Shown: positions 54,773 to 62,895 of the stretch, in pieces | How the letters are laid out: each line of letters starts with the position of its first letter | Position numbering within the stretch: position 1 is the first letter of the stretch | DNA from: Microbacterium esteraromaticum | Lineage (GTDB): Bacteria > Actinomycetota > Actinomycetes > Actinomycetales > Microbacteriaceae | Length of the DNA stretch: 64,000 nucleotides | Assembly: GCF_017303215.1 (NCBI RefSeq) | Contig: NZ_JAEMWU010000001.1 | Location: 1,240,001 to 1,304,000 of the forward strand | Direction of reading: 5' to 3' | Translations under genes and position numbers: made by a program | Notes under the pieces: model-generated | Database searches by the model: none | Told to the model about the DNA's origin: nothing | The model's input: the letters and a program-made list of their open reading frames with translations, nothing else

Positions 54773-55573
54773 TCAGTACGCGTCGGAGGAGGAATCGGAT
54801 GCCGGGATGAACCGCGCCGCAAGGGCTTCAGAACCGCGCGCGAGCAGGGTCACGTCGGCGCCGACGGTGACGAAACGGGCGCCGGCGTCGAGGTACGCGT
54901 CGGCCGCGGCGGGGTCGAATGCGTTCACGCCCACGTACTTGCCCGCGGCATGCACCGCCGCGAAGACCCGGCGCACGGCGGCGACCACATCGGGATGCCC
55001 CTGCTGACCGGGTACTCCCATCGACGCGGCCAGATCCGCCGGGCCCACCAGCACGCCGTCCACGCCGTCGACGCCGGCGATCTCGGCGGCGGCATCGACA
55101 GCATCCGCCGATTCGATCTGCACGAACAGCGACACCGTCTCGGAGGCGTTGGGCACGTACCCGACGACCCGGCCCCAGCGGCCGCTGCGGGCGAGCGCGG
55201 AGCCCACCCCACGCACGCCCTCGGGCGGATAGCGCACCGCCGCGACGGCGTCGCGCGCCTCATCGGCCGACGCGACCATCGGCACCAGCAGGTTCTGCGC
55301 GCCGGTGTCGAGCACCTGCTTGATGATCACCGGATCGTTCACCGGCACCCGCACCACGCACGTGGCCGGGTAAGCGGCGACCACTTGCAACTGCTGCTGC
55401 ACAGTGGTGAGCGTGTTCGGTCCGTGCTCCATGTCGATCAGCAGCCAGTCCAGGCCCGAACCGGCGCAGATCTCGGCGTTCAACGCCGAGCCGGTGCTCA
55501 GCCACATGCCGATCAGGGGGCGCTCGGCACGGGCGAGCGCCTCACGGAACGTCGGGTCTAGACGAAGCGGCAT
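54773..55573 (-). CDS. hpaI: 4-hydroxy-2-oxoheptane-1,7-dioate aldolase
   Basis: Class II aldolase of 266 residues cleaving the hydrated ring-fission product into pyruvate and succinate semialdehyde. Motifs: LIGMWLSTGSALNAEICAGSGLDWLLIDMEHGPN (quoted in part: DWLLIDMEHGPN, catalytic region), QNLLVPMV, the metal ligands in VQIESADAVDAA and VLVGPADLAASMG. It overlaps the hydratase gene by 16 bases. It is the final step of the hpa route in this cluster. A different 2-keto-3-deoxy aldolase role is unlikely given the neighbours. Confidence 0.92.
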   Translation of the reverse strand: MPLRLDPTFREALARAERPLIGMWLSTGSALNAEICAGSGLDWLLIDMEHGPNTLTTVQQQLQVVAAYPATCVVRVPVNDPVIIKQVLDTGAQNLLVPMVASADEARDAVAAVRYPPEGVRGVGSALARSGRWGRVVGYVPNASETVSLFVQIESADAVDAAAEIAGVDGVDGVLVGPADLAASMGVPGQQGHPDVVAAVRRVFAAVHAAGKYVGVNAFDPAAADAYLDAGARFVTVGADVTLLARGSEALAARFIPASDSSSDAY

Positions 55574-56346
55574 TCGATCGTTCCCATCTCGCGGTAGTCG
55601 CAGAGCACGGTGTCGCCGCGCTCGACCCACATCGGGCGTGTGAACGATCCTGCCAGGATGATCTCGCCCGCCTCCAGGCGCGCGCCGTGCTGATGGAACT
55701 TATTCGCCAGCCAGGCCACACCGGTCGCCGGATGCCCGAGCACGCCCGCAGCCACACCGGTCTCTTCGATCTGACCGTTGCGCGAGAGCACACCGGGCAC
55801 CCAGCGCAGATCGATCTCGTCGGGGCGCAGGCGCACGTCGCCGAGCACCATCGCCCCGTACGCGGCGTTGTCGCTGATCGTGTCGACGATCGTGCGCCCC
55901 TGCAGCTCGATGTGCGAGTTGAGCACCTCCAGCGCCGGCACCGCGTAGTCGATCGCCGCGAGGGCATCATCGAGTGTGCAGTCGGGGCCTTCGAGCGGAT
56001 GCTTCAGTACGAACGCCAGCTCGACCTCGATGCGCACGTTCGAGAAGTCGTCGAACGGGATCTCCGCGCCCGAGGCGTACACGGTGTCATCGAACATCAC
56101 GCCGTAATCGGGCTCGGAGATGCCCGTCGCCTGCTGCATGGCCTTCGAGGTGAGACCGATCTTGCGCCCCACCAGGCGGCGTCCGGCGGCGACCTGCGAG
56201 TCGCGCCAGACGCCCTGGATGGCGTACGAGTCCTCGATGGTGGCATCCGGATACCGGGCCGTGATCCGCGGGATCACCCCGCGGGTGCGCTCGGCCTCGG
56301 CGAGTTCCGCCGCCAACGCGGTGATGGTCTCGGTGGGCAGCGTCAC
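55558..56346 (-). CDS. hpaH: 2-oxo-hept-4-ene-1,7-dioate hydratase
   Basis: Hydratase of 262 residues in the homoprotocatechuate route. The family segment GRKIGLTSKAMQQATGISEPDYG with FDDTVYASGAEIP, the metal-binding IEVELAFVLKHPL, and VLGHPATGVAWLANKF are visible. The GTG at 56346 overlaps the hpaD stop (GTGA); a 12-codon longer frame lacks support. It is tightly coupled to both neighbours. Confidence 0.93.
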   Translation of the reverse strand: MTLPTETITALAAELAEAERTRGVIPRITARYPDATIEDSYAIQGVWRDSQVAAGRRLVGRKIGLTSKAMQQATGISEPDYGVMFDDTVYASGAEIPFDDFSNVRIEVELAFVLKHPLEGPDCTLDDALAAIDYAVPALEVLNSHIELQGRTIVDTISDNAAYGAMVLGDVRLRPDEIDLRWVPGVLSRNGQIEETGVAAGVLGHPATGVAWLANKFHQHGARLEAGEIILAGSFTRPMWVERGDTVLCDYREMGTIECRFV

Positions 56347-57509
56347 AGCTGGTGTCCGAGCTTGTACTCGCCCTGCTTCCACTCGGGCATCGACTTCTCA
56401 CCCTCATCGGGGCGGGTGTACGAGAACCCGTCGGCGCCGATCGTGACGGCCATCTCGCTGCTGTCGGTGCGCGCGACCACCGGCTGCGGGTTGCCGTCGA
56501 GGTCGAGCACGAGCGATGCATCGGTGTACCAGCTGGGCACCACGGGGGTTCCCCACCAGTCACGGCGCTGGTTGTCGTGCACATCCCACGTGATGACCGG
56601 GTTGTCGGGGTCGCCTGTGTAGTAGTCCTGTGTGTAGATCTCGACACGGTGGCCGTCGGGGTCGCGCAGGTACAGGTAGAACGCGTTGCTGACGCCGTGG
56701 CGGCCGGGGCCGCGCTCGATGGCATCCGATCGGCGCAGTGCGCCGAGCTTGTCGCAGATCGCGAGGATGTTGTGCTTCTCGTGCGTCGCGAAGGCGACGT
56801 GGTGCATGCGCGGGCCGTCACCGCCGGTCGCGGCCGTGTCGTGCACCGTCGGCTTACGGCGCATCCACGCGGCGTACACGGTGCCGGACTCGTCCTGGAT
56901 GTCCTCGGTGACGCGGAACCCGAGGTCCTGGTAGTGGCGCACCGCGCGCGGCACGTCCGGGGTGACCTGGTTGAAGTGGTCCAGACGCACCAGCTCACCC
57001 GGGGTGTGCAGGTCGTAGCGCCACGACAACCGCTCGACGTGCGTGGTCTCGAAGAAGAACTCGTACGGGAAGCCCAGCGGGTCGACCACGCGCACCGAGT
57101 CGCCGATACCGAGCACGAACCCGTCGGGGTTGCGACGCACATCGCAGCCGAGCTCGGTGTAGAACGCCACTGCCCGGTCGAGGTCCTCGGCGCTGCGCAC
57201 CCGGTACGAGAACGCTGCGACGGCCGCGACGGGGCCCTTGCGCAGCACCAGGTTGTGGTGGATGAACTCCTCGGTCGAGCGCAGGTAGATCGCCTCATCG
57301 TCCTCGGTGGTGACGTACAGGCCGAGCACGTCGACGTAGAACTCGCGTGACGCGGCGAGGTCGGTCACGACGAGCTCCATGTACGCGCAGCGCAGGATGT
57401 CGGGCGGGGTCGACGCGGGCGTCGCCACCGGGTTGTCGCTGCTGATGGGGGCCTCCTGGCTGACGTAGAAGCCAGAGGAGGTGAGGGTCTTCGCGGTCTT
57501 GTCGGTCAT
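56343..57509 (-). CDS. hpaD: 3,4-dihydroxyphenylacetate 2,3-dioxygenase (extradiol, vicinal oxygen chelate type)
   Basis: Ring-cleaving dioxygenase of 388 residues. His178 (LDHFN), His237 (MHHVAF) and Glu290 (HRVEIYT) form the 2-His-1-Glu metal site. Their spacing of 59 and 53 residues equals that of the well-studied Arthrobacter (manganese) and Brevibacterium (iron) homologues. Two N-terminal glyoxalase-fold modules precede the catalytic pair. The metal used cannot be told. It follows hpaE after a 15-base gap. Confidence 0.94.
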   Translation of the reverse strand: MTDKTAKTLTSSGFYVSQEAPISSDNPVATPASTPPDILRCAYMELVVTDLAASREFYVDVLGLYVTTEDDEAIYLRSTEEFIHHNLVLRKGPVAAVAAFSYRVRSAEDLDRAVAFYTELGCDVRRNPDGFVLGIGDSVRVVDPLGFPYEFFFETTHVERLSWRYDLHTPGELVRLDHFNQVTPDVPRAVRHYQDLGFRVTEDIQDESGTVYAAWMRRKPTVHDTAATGGDGPRMHHVAFATHEKHNILAICDKLGALRRSDAIERGPGRHGVSNAFYLYLRDPDGHRVEIYTQDYYTGDPDNPVITWDVHDNQRRDWWGTPVVPSWYTDASLVLDLDGNPQPVVARTDSSEMAVTIGADGFSYTRPDEGEKSMPEWKQGEYKLGHQL

Positions 57510-57524
57510 GACGGGCTTCCTTGC

Positions 57525-59024
57525 TCAGTTCTTGCCGAAGGTGGGGTTGTGGGGTTCGCCGAGAGTGATGTGCACGCTCTGCTGGTCGGTGTAGAAGTCG
57601 ATCGAGCGGTAACCGCCCTCGTGGCCGAGGCCCGACGCCTTCACACCGCCGAAGGGTGTGCGCAGATCGCGGACGTTGTTCGAGTTCAGCCACACCATGC
57701 CCGCCTCGACGGACTGCGCGAAGTTGTGCCCGCGCTTGAGGTCATTCGTCCAGACGTACGCCGCCAGACCGTACTTGGTGTTGTTCGCCAGGGCCAGTGC
57801 CTCAGCATCCGATTCGAACGGTGTGATCGCCACGACCGGACCGAAGATCTCCTCCTGGAAGATGCGGGCGTCGGGCATGACATCGGCGAACACCGTCGGG
57901 GCGACGTAGTTGCCCGTCGGGAAGCCCTCGGGGCGGCCGCCGCCGGCGACCAGGCGTCCCTCGGTCTTGCCGATCTCGACGTAGCTCATCACCTTGTCGT
58001 AGTGCTCGGGGTGCACGAGTGCCCCGACCTCGGTCGCCGGGTCGTGCGGGTGGCCGACCTTCACACGACGTGCCTGGGCCGCGTAGCGCTCGACGAACTC
58101 GTCGTAGATCGCCCGCTCGACGAGGATGCGCGAACCCGCCGTGCAGCGCTCGCCGTTGAGTGAGAAGACGCCGAAGATGCAGGCGTCGATCGCCACGTCG
58201 AGGTCGGCGTCGGCGAAGACGATCGCCGGGCTCTTGCCGCCCAGCTCCATCGACAGCCCCTTCAGGAACGGTGCGGCGTTGCCGAAGATGAGCTGACCCG
58301 TGCTGCTCTCGCCGGTGAACGAGATCAGCGGCACGTCGGGGTGCTTCACCAGCGCATCGCCGGCGTCCTCACCCAGGCCGTTGACGAGGTTGAACACGCC
58401 CTTGGGCAGGCCGGCCTCTTCAAAGATGCCCGCCCACAGCGACGCCGACAGCGGCGTGAACTCGGCCGGCTTCAGCACGACCGTGTTGCCGGTGGCCAGC
58501 GCCGGGCCCAGCTTCCACGACTCGAGCATGAAGGGCGTGTTCCACGGCGTGATCAGGCCCGCGACGCCGATCGGCTTGCGGTTGACGTAGTTCATCTGGC
58601 GGCCCGGCACCTTGTAGGCGTCGTCGGCCTGCGCGACGATCAGATCCGCGAAGAACCGGAAGTTCTCGGCGGCGCGTCGGGCCTGACCGAGCGCCTGCGT
58701 GATCGGCAGGCCCGAGTCGAACGACTCCAGCTCGGCCAGACGCGCATCGCGGGACTCGACGATGTCGGCGATACGGTGCAGCACCCGTGAGCGCTCGCGC
58801 GGCAGCATCCGCGGCCACGGGCCGTCCTCGAAGGCGGCCTTCGCCGCCGCGACGGCACGGTCGATGTCGGCCTTCTTGCCGGCGGCGGCGTGCACATAGG
58901 TCTCGTTGGTGACGGGGTTGAGCACCGCGAAGGTGTCGCCGTCGGCGGAATCGACGAACTCACCGTCGATGTAGTGCTGGATCTTCTGCGGCAGATCGGC
59001 CGGGGTGTACACGTCGGTCATCAT
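57525..59024 (-). CDS. hpaE: 5-carboxymethyl-2-hydroxymuconate semialdehyde dehydrogenase
   Basis: NAD-dependent aldehyde dehydrogenase of 499 residues oxidising the ring-cleavage aldehyde. It has LITPWNTPFMLESWKLGPAL (substrate/NAD region), FTGESSTGQLI, the catalytic Glu in SMELGGKSPAIV and the nucleophile Cys in FSLNGERCTAGS. Two adjacent ATG codons are possible starts; AAGGACG precedes them. The first overlaps the GntR stop, coupling regulator and enzyme translation. Confidence 0.93.
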   Translation of the reverse strand: MMTDVYTPADLPQKIQHYIDGEFVDSADGDTFAVLNPVTNETYVHAAAGKKADIDRAVAAAKAAFEDGPWPRMLPRERSRVLHRIADIVESRDARLAELESFDSGLPITQALGQARRAAENFRFFADLIVAQADDAYKVPGRQMNYVNRKPIGVAGLITPWNTPFMLESWKLGPALATGNTVVLKPAEFTPLSASLWAGIFEEAGLPKGVFNLVNGLGEDAGDALVKHPDVPLISFTGESSTGQLIFGNAAPFLKGLSMELGGKSPAIVFADADLDVAIDACIFGVFSLNGERCTAGSRILVERAIYDEFVERYAAQARRVKVGHPHDPATEVGALVHPEHYDKVMSYVEIGKTEGRLVAGGGRPEGFPTGNYVAPTVFADVMPDARIFQEEIFGPVVAITPFESDAEALALANNTKYGLAAYVWTNDLKRGHNFAQSVEAGMVWLNSNNVRDLRTPFGGVKASGLGHEGGYRSIDFYTDQQSVHITLGEPHNPTFGKN

Positions 59025-59698
59025 CGTCCTTCTTCTTCGCGGTCGGGGTGGCGGGAGGCCAGGAACGCGTCCATGGTGCGCCAGCGGTGGTCTCGTGCGG
59101 CGAGCTCGATCGTGAGCGCATCGGCGCCGGAACGGATCAGCTCGAGGATGTGGGCGTGCTCTTCGACCGAGTGGCGGGCCCGGCCCGGCACAAAGGCGAA
59201 CGTGGTGTCGCGGATGCCCGACAGCCTGCCCCACCCGCGGTGGACGAGGTCGAGGATGTGCGGGTTCGGGCACGGCTCGTAGAGCACGGAATGGAAGTCG
59301 CGGTTGAGCTCGGTGAAGCGGTGCGCGTCGAAGTGGTCGAGCAGTCGCAGCATCCGCTCATTGATCTCTTCGGCGCGCTCGAGCGCGCCCTCGTCGAGGA
59401 GCGGCGCCGACAGCGCGGTCGCGGCGCCCTCGACCAAGCCGAGCGTCTGCATCGTGTGGGCGTACTCGCCCTCGTCGACGAGCGACACGTGCGCCCCGAC
59501 GTTGCGTTCGTAGGTAACCAGCCCCTCTGCTTCGAGTCGGCGGATCGCCTCGCGCACCGGGACGACGCTCATGCCGAGGTCTTCGGCGATGGCACCCAGC
59601 ACAAGGCGGTAGCCGGGGCCGTACCGGTGCGAGCTGATGCGCTCACGCAACCAGGTGTACGCCTGCTCCGACTTGCTGCCCTCACGCACGGTCGTCAT
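59021..59698 (-). CDS. GntR family regulator of the hpa operon (FCD subfamily)
   Basis: A 225-residue regulator lying inside the operon, between the FAH-RraA and hpaE genes, with four-base ATGA overlaps at both ends. The winged helix has AEDLGMSVVPVREAIRRLEAEG, the FCD domain FTELNRDFHSVLYEPCPNP and EEHAHILELIRSGADA. It probably represses the operon and the divergent transporter by binding the ATC-G-TATA-T-GAT palindrome at 61379, with a pathway intermediate as inducer. Homologous hpa clusters often use MarR-type HpaR instead, which I do not see here. Confidence 0.85.
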   Translation of the reverse strand: MTTVREGSKSEQAYTWLRERISSHRYGPGYRLVLGAIAEDLGMSVVPVREAIRRLEAEGLVTYERNVGAHVSLVDEGEYAHTMQTLGLVEGAATALSAPLLDEGALERAEEINERMLRLLDHFDAHRFTELNRDFHSVLYEPCPNPHILDLVHRGWGRLSGIRDTTFAFVPGRARHSVEEHAHILELIRSGADALTIELAARDHRWRTMDAFLASRHPDREEEGR

Positions 59699-61305
59699 CG
59701 CTGCTGCTCTGTCTGAGGCGCGGATCGCGCGTCGTACTGGGCGCGCCACTGGGCGTTCATCGGAAACAGCCCGTCGACGGGGTGGCCCGCCGCGACCTGC
59801 TCGGCGATCCAGGCATCCTCGTCCTCCTGCGCGAGGGCTGCGTCGGTGACCTCTTCGGCGAGGTGGGCGGGGATCACGATCACGCCGTCGCCGTCGCCGA
59901 CGATGACATCGCCCGGTTGCACGGTCGCGCCGCCGCATCCGATGGTGACGTCGTGCTCCCAGGGCACGTGTCGTCGCCCGAGCACCGAGGGGTGCGCGCC
60001 CTGCGAGAACACCGGCAGGCCGATCTCGGCGACGGCGTCGAAGTCGCGTACGCCGCCGTCGGTGACGACGCCGGTCGCTCCGCGCGCAACGGCGCGCAGG
60101 GCCAGGATGTCGCCGAGCGTTCCGGTGGTGGCGTCGCCGCGAGCCTCGATGACGATGATCTCGCCCTCTTCGACGGCGTCAAAGGCGCGCTTCTGGGCGT
60201 TGTAGCCGCCGCCGTGGGTCTTGAACAGGTCTTCGCGGGCGGGCACGAAGCGCAGCGTCTTGGCGGTGCCGACGATCTTGCTGCCGGGGATGTTCGCCGA
60301 GACGCCGTCGATGAAGCACGAGTGCAGTCCGCGCTTGCGCAGCTGGCTCGACAGGCCGGCTGTTGGCGCCTCCATCAGCTTGGCTCGCAGCTCGGCCGAG
60401 AGCCCCGCGGCCGGCTCGACCGACGCTCCTCCCGACGCTCCTCCAGACGCTCCTCCCGACGAGGGGTCAGAAACGGTCGGGTTGGGTGCTGCGGAGGGGA
60501 CGTTTTTTGACCCCTCGTGGGTGGGGTAGGTGGTGATGGCGGCGGACGCGGGGGCGGATGCTGGAAGGCCGGCGGCCTCGCGGGAGCCCCAGGCCTCTTC
60601 GCGCTGCAGGTCGTCGACGGCCGGCATCGAGCCGATCTGCGCGTCGAACGGGATCTCGCCCTGCGTCACGGTGGTGCGCAGGCGGCCCGAGGACGGAGCG
60701 CCGGGTGCGGTCGGGGCATCCACCTCGACCTCGACGACATCGCCGGGCACGATCACGCTGGACCCCGCCGGGGTGCCGGTGAGGATGATGTCGCCGGGCT
60801 CGAGTGTGAAGTGCTGCGAGAGATCGGAGATGAGCTGGGGGAGCGGGAACAGCAATCCGGCCGTGGTGTCGTCCTGCGCGAGCTCGCCGTTCACCCACGT
60901 GCGCACGCGCAACGCACCGGGGTCGATGTCGGCCGCCGCGATCAGGTTCGGCCCGACCGGGGTGTACCCGTCGCCGCCCTTCGAGCGGACGTTCGACCCC
61001 TTGTCGTTGGTGCGAAGGTCGTACAGTCCCAGGTCGTTCGAGGCTGTCACGTGTGCCACGTGCGCCCAGGCCTGCTCGACGGACACGCGCCGGGCGGCGG
61101 TGCCGATGACGAGGGCGATCTCGCCCTCGAAGGCAAGCAGCTCGGTACCGGCAGGGCGTTCGACGGTGCCGTCGGTGCCCGCGATCGAGCTGGCCGGCTT
61201 GAAGAAGTACGACGGGGCGGCGGGGCGGCGCCCGCGCTGGTCGGAGCGCGAGACGTAGTTGAGATGGATCGCGATGATCTTGCCGGGACGGGTGATCTCG
61301 GTCAC
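59695..61305 (-). CDS. Fusion of fumarylacetoacetate hydrolase-family and RraA-family domains
   Basis: A 536-residue bifunctional protein. Residues about 1-240 form a FAH domain: FEGEIALVIGTAARRVS (metal-binding Glu), ASNDLGLYDLR, GPNLIAAADID and DIILTGTPAGSSVIVPGD. Residues about 302-536 form an RraA/HMG-aldolase-like domain with GVVTDGGVRDFDAVAEIGLPVF and VQPGDVIVGDGDGVIVIP. The linker (about 245-300) is low complexity and includes residues encoded by an inverted-repeat element. Probably catalyses isomerisation and decarboxylation of 5-oxopent-3-ene-1,2,5-tricarboxylate, the HpaG steps. The GTG at 61305 has GAGGAGG; the far longer open frame upstream is not coding. Confidence 0.88.
   Translation of the reverse strand: MTEITRPGKIIAIHLNYVSRSDQRGRRPAAPSYFFKPASSIAGTDGTVERPAGTELLAFEGEIALVIGTAARRVSVEQAWAHVAHVTASNDLGLYDLRTNDKGSNVRSKGGDGYTPVGPNLIAAADIDPGALRVRTWVNGELAQDDTTAGLLFPLPQLISDLSQHFTLEPGDIILTGTPAGSSVIVPGDVVEVEVDAPTAPGAPSSGRLRTTVTQGEIPFDAQIGSMPAVDDLQREEAWGSREAAGLPASAPASAAITTYPTHEGSKNVPSAAPNPTVSDPSSGGASGGASGGASVEPAAGLSAELRAKLMEAPTAGLSSQLRKRGLHSCFIDGVSANIPGSKIVGTAKTLRFVPAREDLFKTHGGGYNAQKRAFDAVEEGEIIVIEARGDATTGTLGDILALRAVARGATGVVTDGGVRDFDAVAEIGLPVFSQGAHPSVLGRRHVPWEHDVTIGCGGATVQPGDVIVGDGDGVIVIPAHLAEEVTDAALAQEDEDAWIAEQVAAGHPVDGLFPMNAQWRAQYDARSAPQTEQQR
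60422..60457. repeat. Three tandem 12-bp units in the FAH-RraA linker
   Basis: GACGCTCCTCCC repeated three times with one change, encoding Gly-Gly-Ala-Ser units on the minus strand. It abuts the inverted-repeat element directly. Confidence 0.85.
60457..60521. repeat. Inverted-repeat element, copy 2, inside the FAH-RraA coding sequence
   Basis: Arms ACGAGGGGTCAGAAACGGTC and GACGTTTTTTGACCCCTCGT match the element at 49686-49751 closely; the ACGAGGGGTCA/TGACCCCTCGT core is identical. The loop differs. It is in frame with the minus-strand gene and encodes about residues 262-283. Confidence 0.75.
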
Positions 61306-61360
61306 GGTGGGCGCCTCCTCGCGCTGGGTCGTTCGCCGATTCTGCCGGTCTGAACGATGT

Positions 61361-61390
61361 CTTGTGCGTCGTATTTGAAATCGTATATGA
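61361..61390 (+). promoter_or_regulatory. Divergent hpa promoter region with candidate GntR operator
   Basis: TTGTGC (61361-61366), 18 bases, then TATGAT (61385-61390) would drive the MHS transporter. The near-palindrome ATCGTATATGAT (61379-61390) overlaps this -10 box and a direct repeat of TCGTAT precedes it. This is a suitable site for the operon GntR protein. Confidence 0.5.
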
Positions 61391-61461
61391 TCACCGAACG
61401 GGTGGCAAGCAACTGCCGCCACCGACAACGACGTCACCGACGAGGAAGTCAAAGGAGCACC

Positions 61462-62835
61462 ATGAGCGAACAGCCCGGGTTCACACCGACGGGAACCATC
61501 GCCAGCCCACGGGACCGCCGCAGAGTCGTGTTCGCCACGGTCGTCGGAACGACCGTCGAGTGGTACGACTTCTTCATCTACGCCACGGCCGTGGGACTCG
61601 TCTTCGGCCAGCTCTTCTTCGCGCCGCTCGGCGCGAACAGCGCACTGATCGCCTTCGCCACCGTCGGTGTGAGCTTTCTGTTCCGCCCGCTCGGTGCGTT
61701 CCTCGCCGGACACTTCGGTGACAAGGTCGGCCGCAAGGCGGTGCTGATGTGGACGCTGATCCTGATGGGCGCCGCGACCGCCCTGATCGGTGTGCTGCCG
61801 ACGTACGAGACGATCGGCTTCGCCGCGCCGCTGCTGCTGGTGCTGCTGCGCATTCTGCAGGGCATCTCGGCCGGTGGCGAGTGGGGCGGTGCCGTGCTGA
61901 TGGCCGTCGAGCACGCACCCAAGACCAAGCGCGGCATCTTCGGAGCCTCGCCGCAGATCGGCGTTCCGCTCGGTCTGCTGCTGGCATCGGGCGTCATGGC
62001 GATCATGACGGCGATCGCCCCCGGTGAGCAGTTCCTCATCTGGGGCTGGCGCGTGCCGTTCCTGCTCAGCGTCGTGCTGATCCTGGTGGGCTACTACGTG
62101 CGCCGCAAGGTCGAGGAGAGCCCGGTGTTCACCGAGCTGGCCGAGCGCAAGGAAGAAGCCAAGATGCCGATCGTGCAGCTGTTCCGCAAGCACACGCCGC
62201 TCGTCATCATCGCCGCGCTCGTCTTCGCCGGCAACAACGCCGTCGGCTACATGACCACCGGCGGCTACATCCAGGGCTACGCCACCAACCCCGAGGGTCC
62301 GCTGGCCATGGAGCGGGGCCCTGTGCTGTGGGCCGTTGCCGGCTCTGCCGTGACGTGGCTGGTCTCGACGCTGATCGCCGGCTGGGTCAGTGACCGGTTC
62401 GGCCGCCGCAACACGTACATCCTCGGATGGATCCTGCAGCTCGCGGGTGTGTTCACCCTGTTCCCGCTGGTGAACTCCGGCAACATCGGTCTGCTGTTCG
62501 CGGGGCTCGCCATCCTCACCATCGGTCTCGGCTTCACCTACGGTCCGCAGGCGGCGCTGTACACCGAGCTGTTCCCGGCCAGCATCCGCTTCTCGGGCGT
62601 CTCGATCTCGTACGCGATCGGTGCGATCGCTGGCGGTGCGTTCGCTCCCACGATCGCCACGGCCATCGTGCAGGCCACCGGCTCGACAGAGGCCGTCACC
62701 TGGTACCTCGCCGGCATGACCGTGATCGGCCTGCTGGCCACGCTGCTGCTGCGTGATCGCAGCGGCATCCCGCTCGGCCCCGACCACGAGGACGAGCAGT
62801 CGAAGAGCCCGATCTACGGCCTGTCGAAGGCCTGA
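61462..62835 (+). CDS. MHS family MFS transporter (metabolite:H+ symporter)
   Basis: A 457-residue importer with about twelve helices. TTVEWYDFFIYATAVGLVFG in helix 1 and the following GHFGDKVGRKAVLMW loop, then GEWGGAVLMAVEHAPK, are hallmarks of the MHS branch used for organic acids. AAAGGAG precedes the ATG. It is divergent from the hpa operon and followed by an aromatic hydroxylase, so uptake of a hydroxyphenylacetate or related aromatic acid is the likely job. Confidence 0.9.
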   Translation: MSEQPGFTPTGTIASPRDRRRVVFATVVGTTVEWYDFFIYATAVGLVFGQLFFAPLGANSALIAFATVGVSFLFRPLGAFLAGHFGDKVGRKAVLMWTLILMGAATALIGVLPTYETIGFAAPLLLVLLRILQGISAGGEWGGAVLMAVEHAPKTKRGIFGASPQIGVPLGLLLASGVMAIMTAIAPGEQFLIWGWRVPFLLSVVLILVGYYVRRKVEESPVFTELAERKEEAKMPIVQLFRKHTPLVIIAALVFAGNNAVGYMTTGGYIQGYATNPEGPLAMERGPVLWAVAGSAVTWLVSTLIAGWVSDRFGRRNTYILGWILQLAGVFTLFPLVNSGNIGLLFAGLAILTIGLGFTYGPQAALYTELFPASIRFSGVSISYAIGAIAGGAFAPTIATAIVQATGSTEAVTWYLAGMTVIGLLATLLLRDRSGIPLGPDHEDEQSKSPIYGLSKA

Positions 62836-62843
62836 CCCTCTGA

Positions 62844-62870
62844 GGGGCGGATGCAGACGGCATCCGCCCC
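62844..62870. terminator. Hairpin between the MHS transporter and hydroxylase genes
   Basis: GGGGCGGATGC-AGACG-GCATCCGCCCC forms an 11-bp stem with a five-base loop. It is followed by the ribosome site of the next gene, so partial termination or mRNA processing is more likely than full termination. Confidence 0.55.
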
Positions 62871-62895
62871 ACGACGTCCTGCTGAAGGAGAAGCG

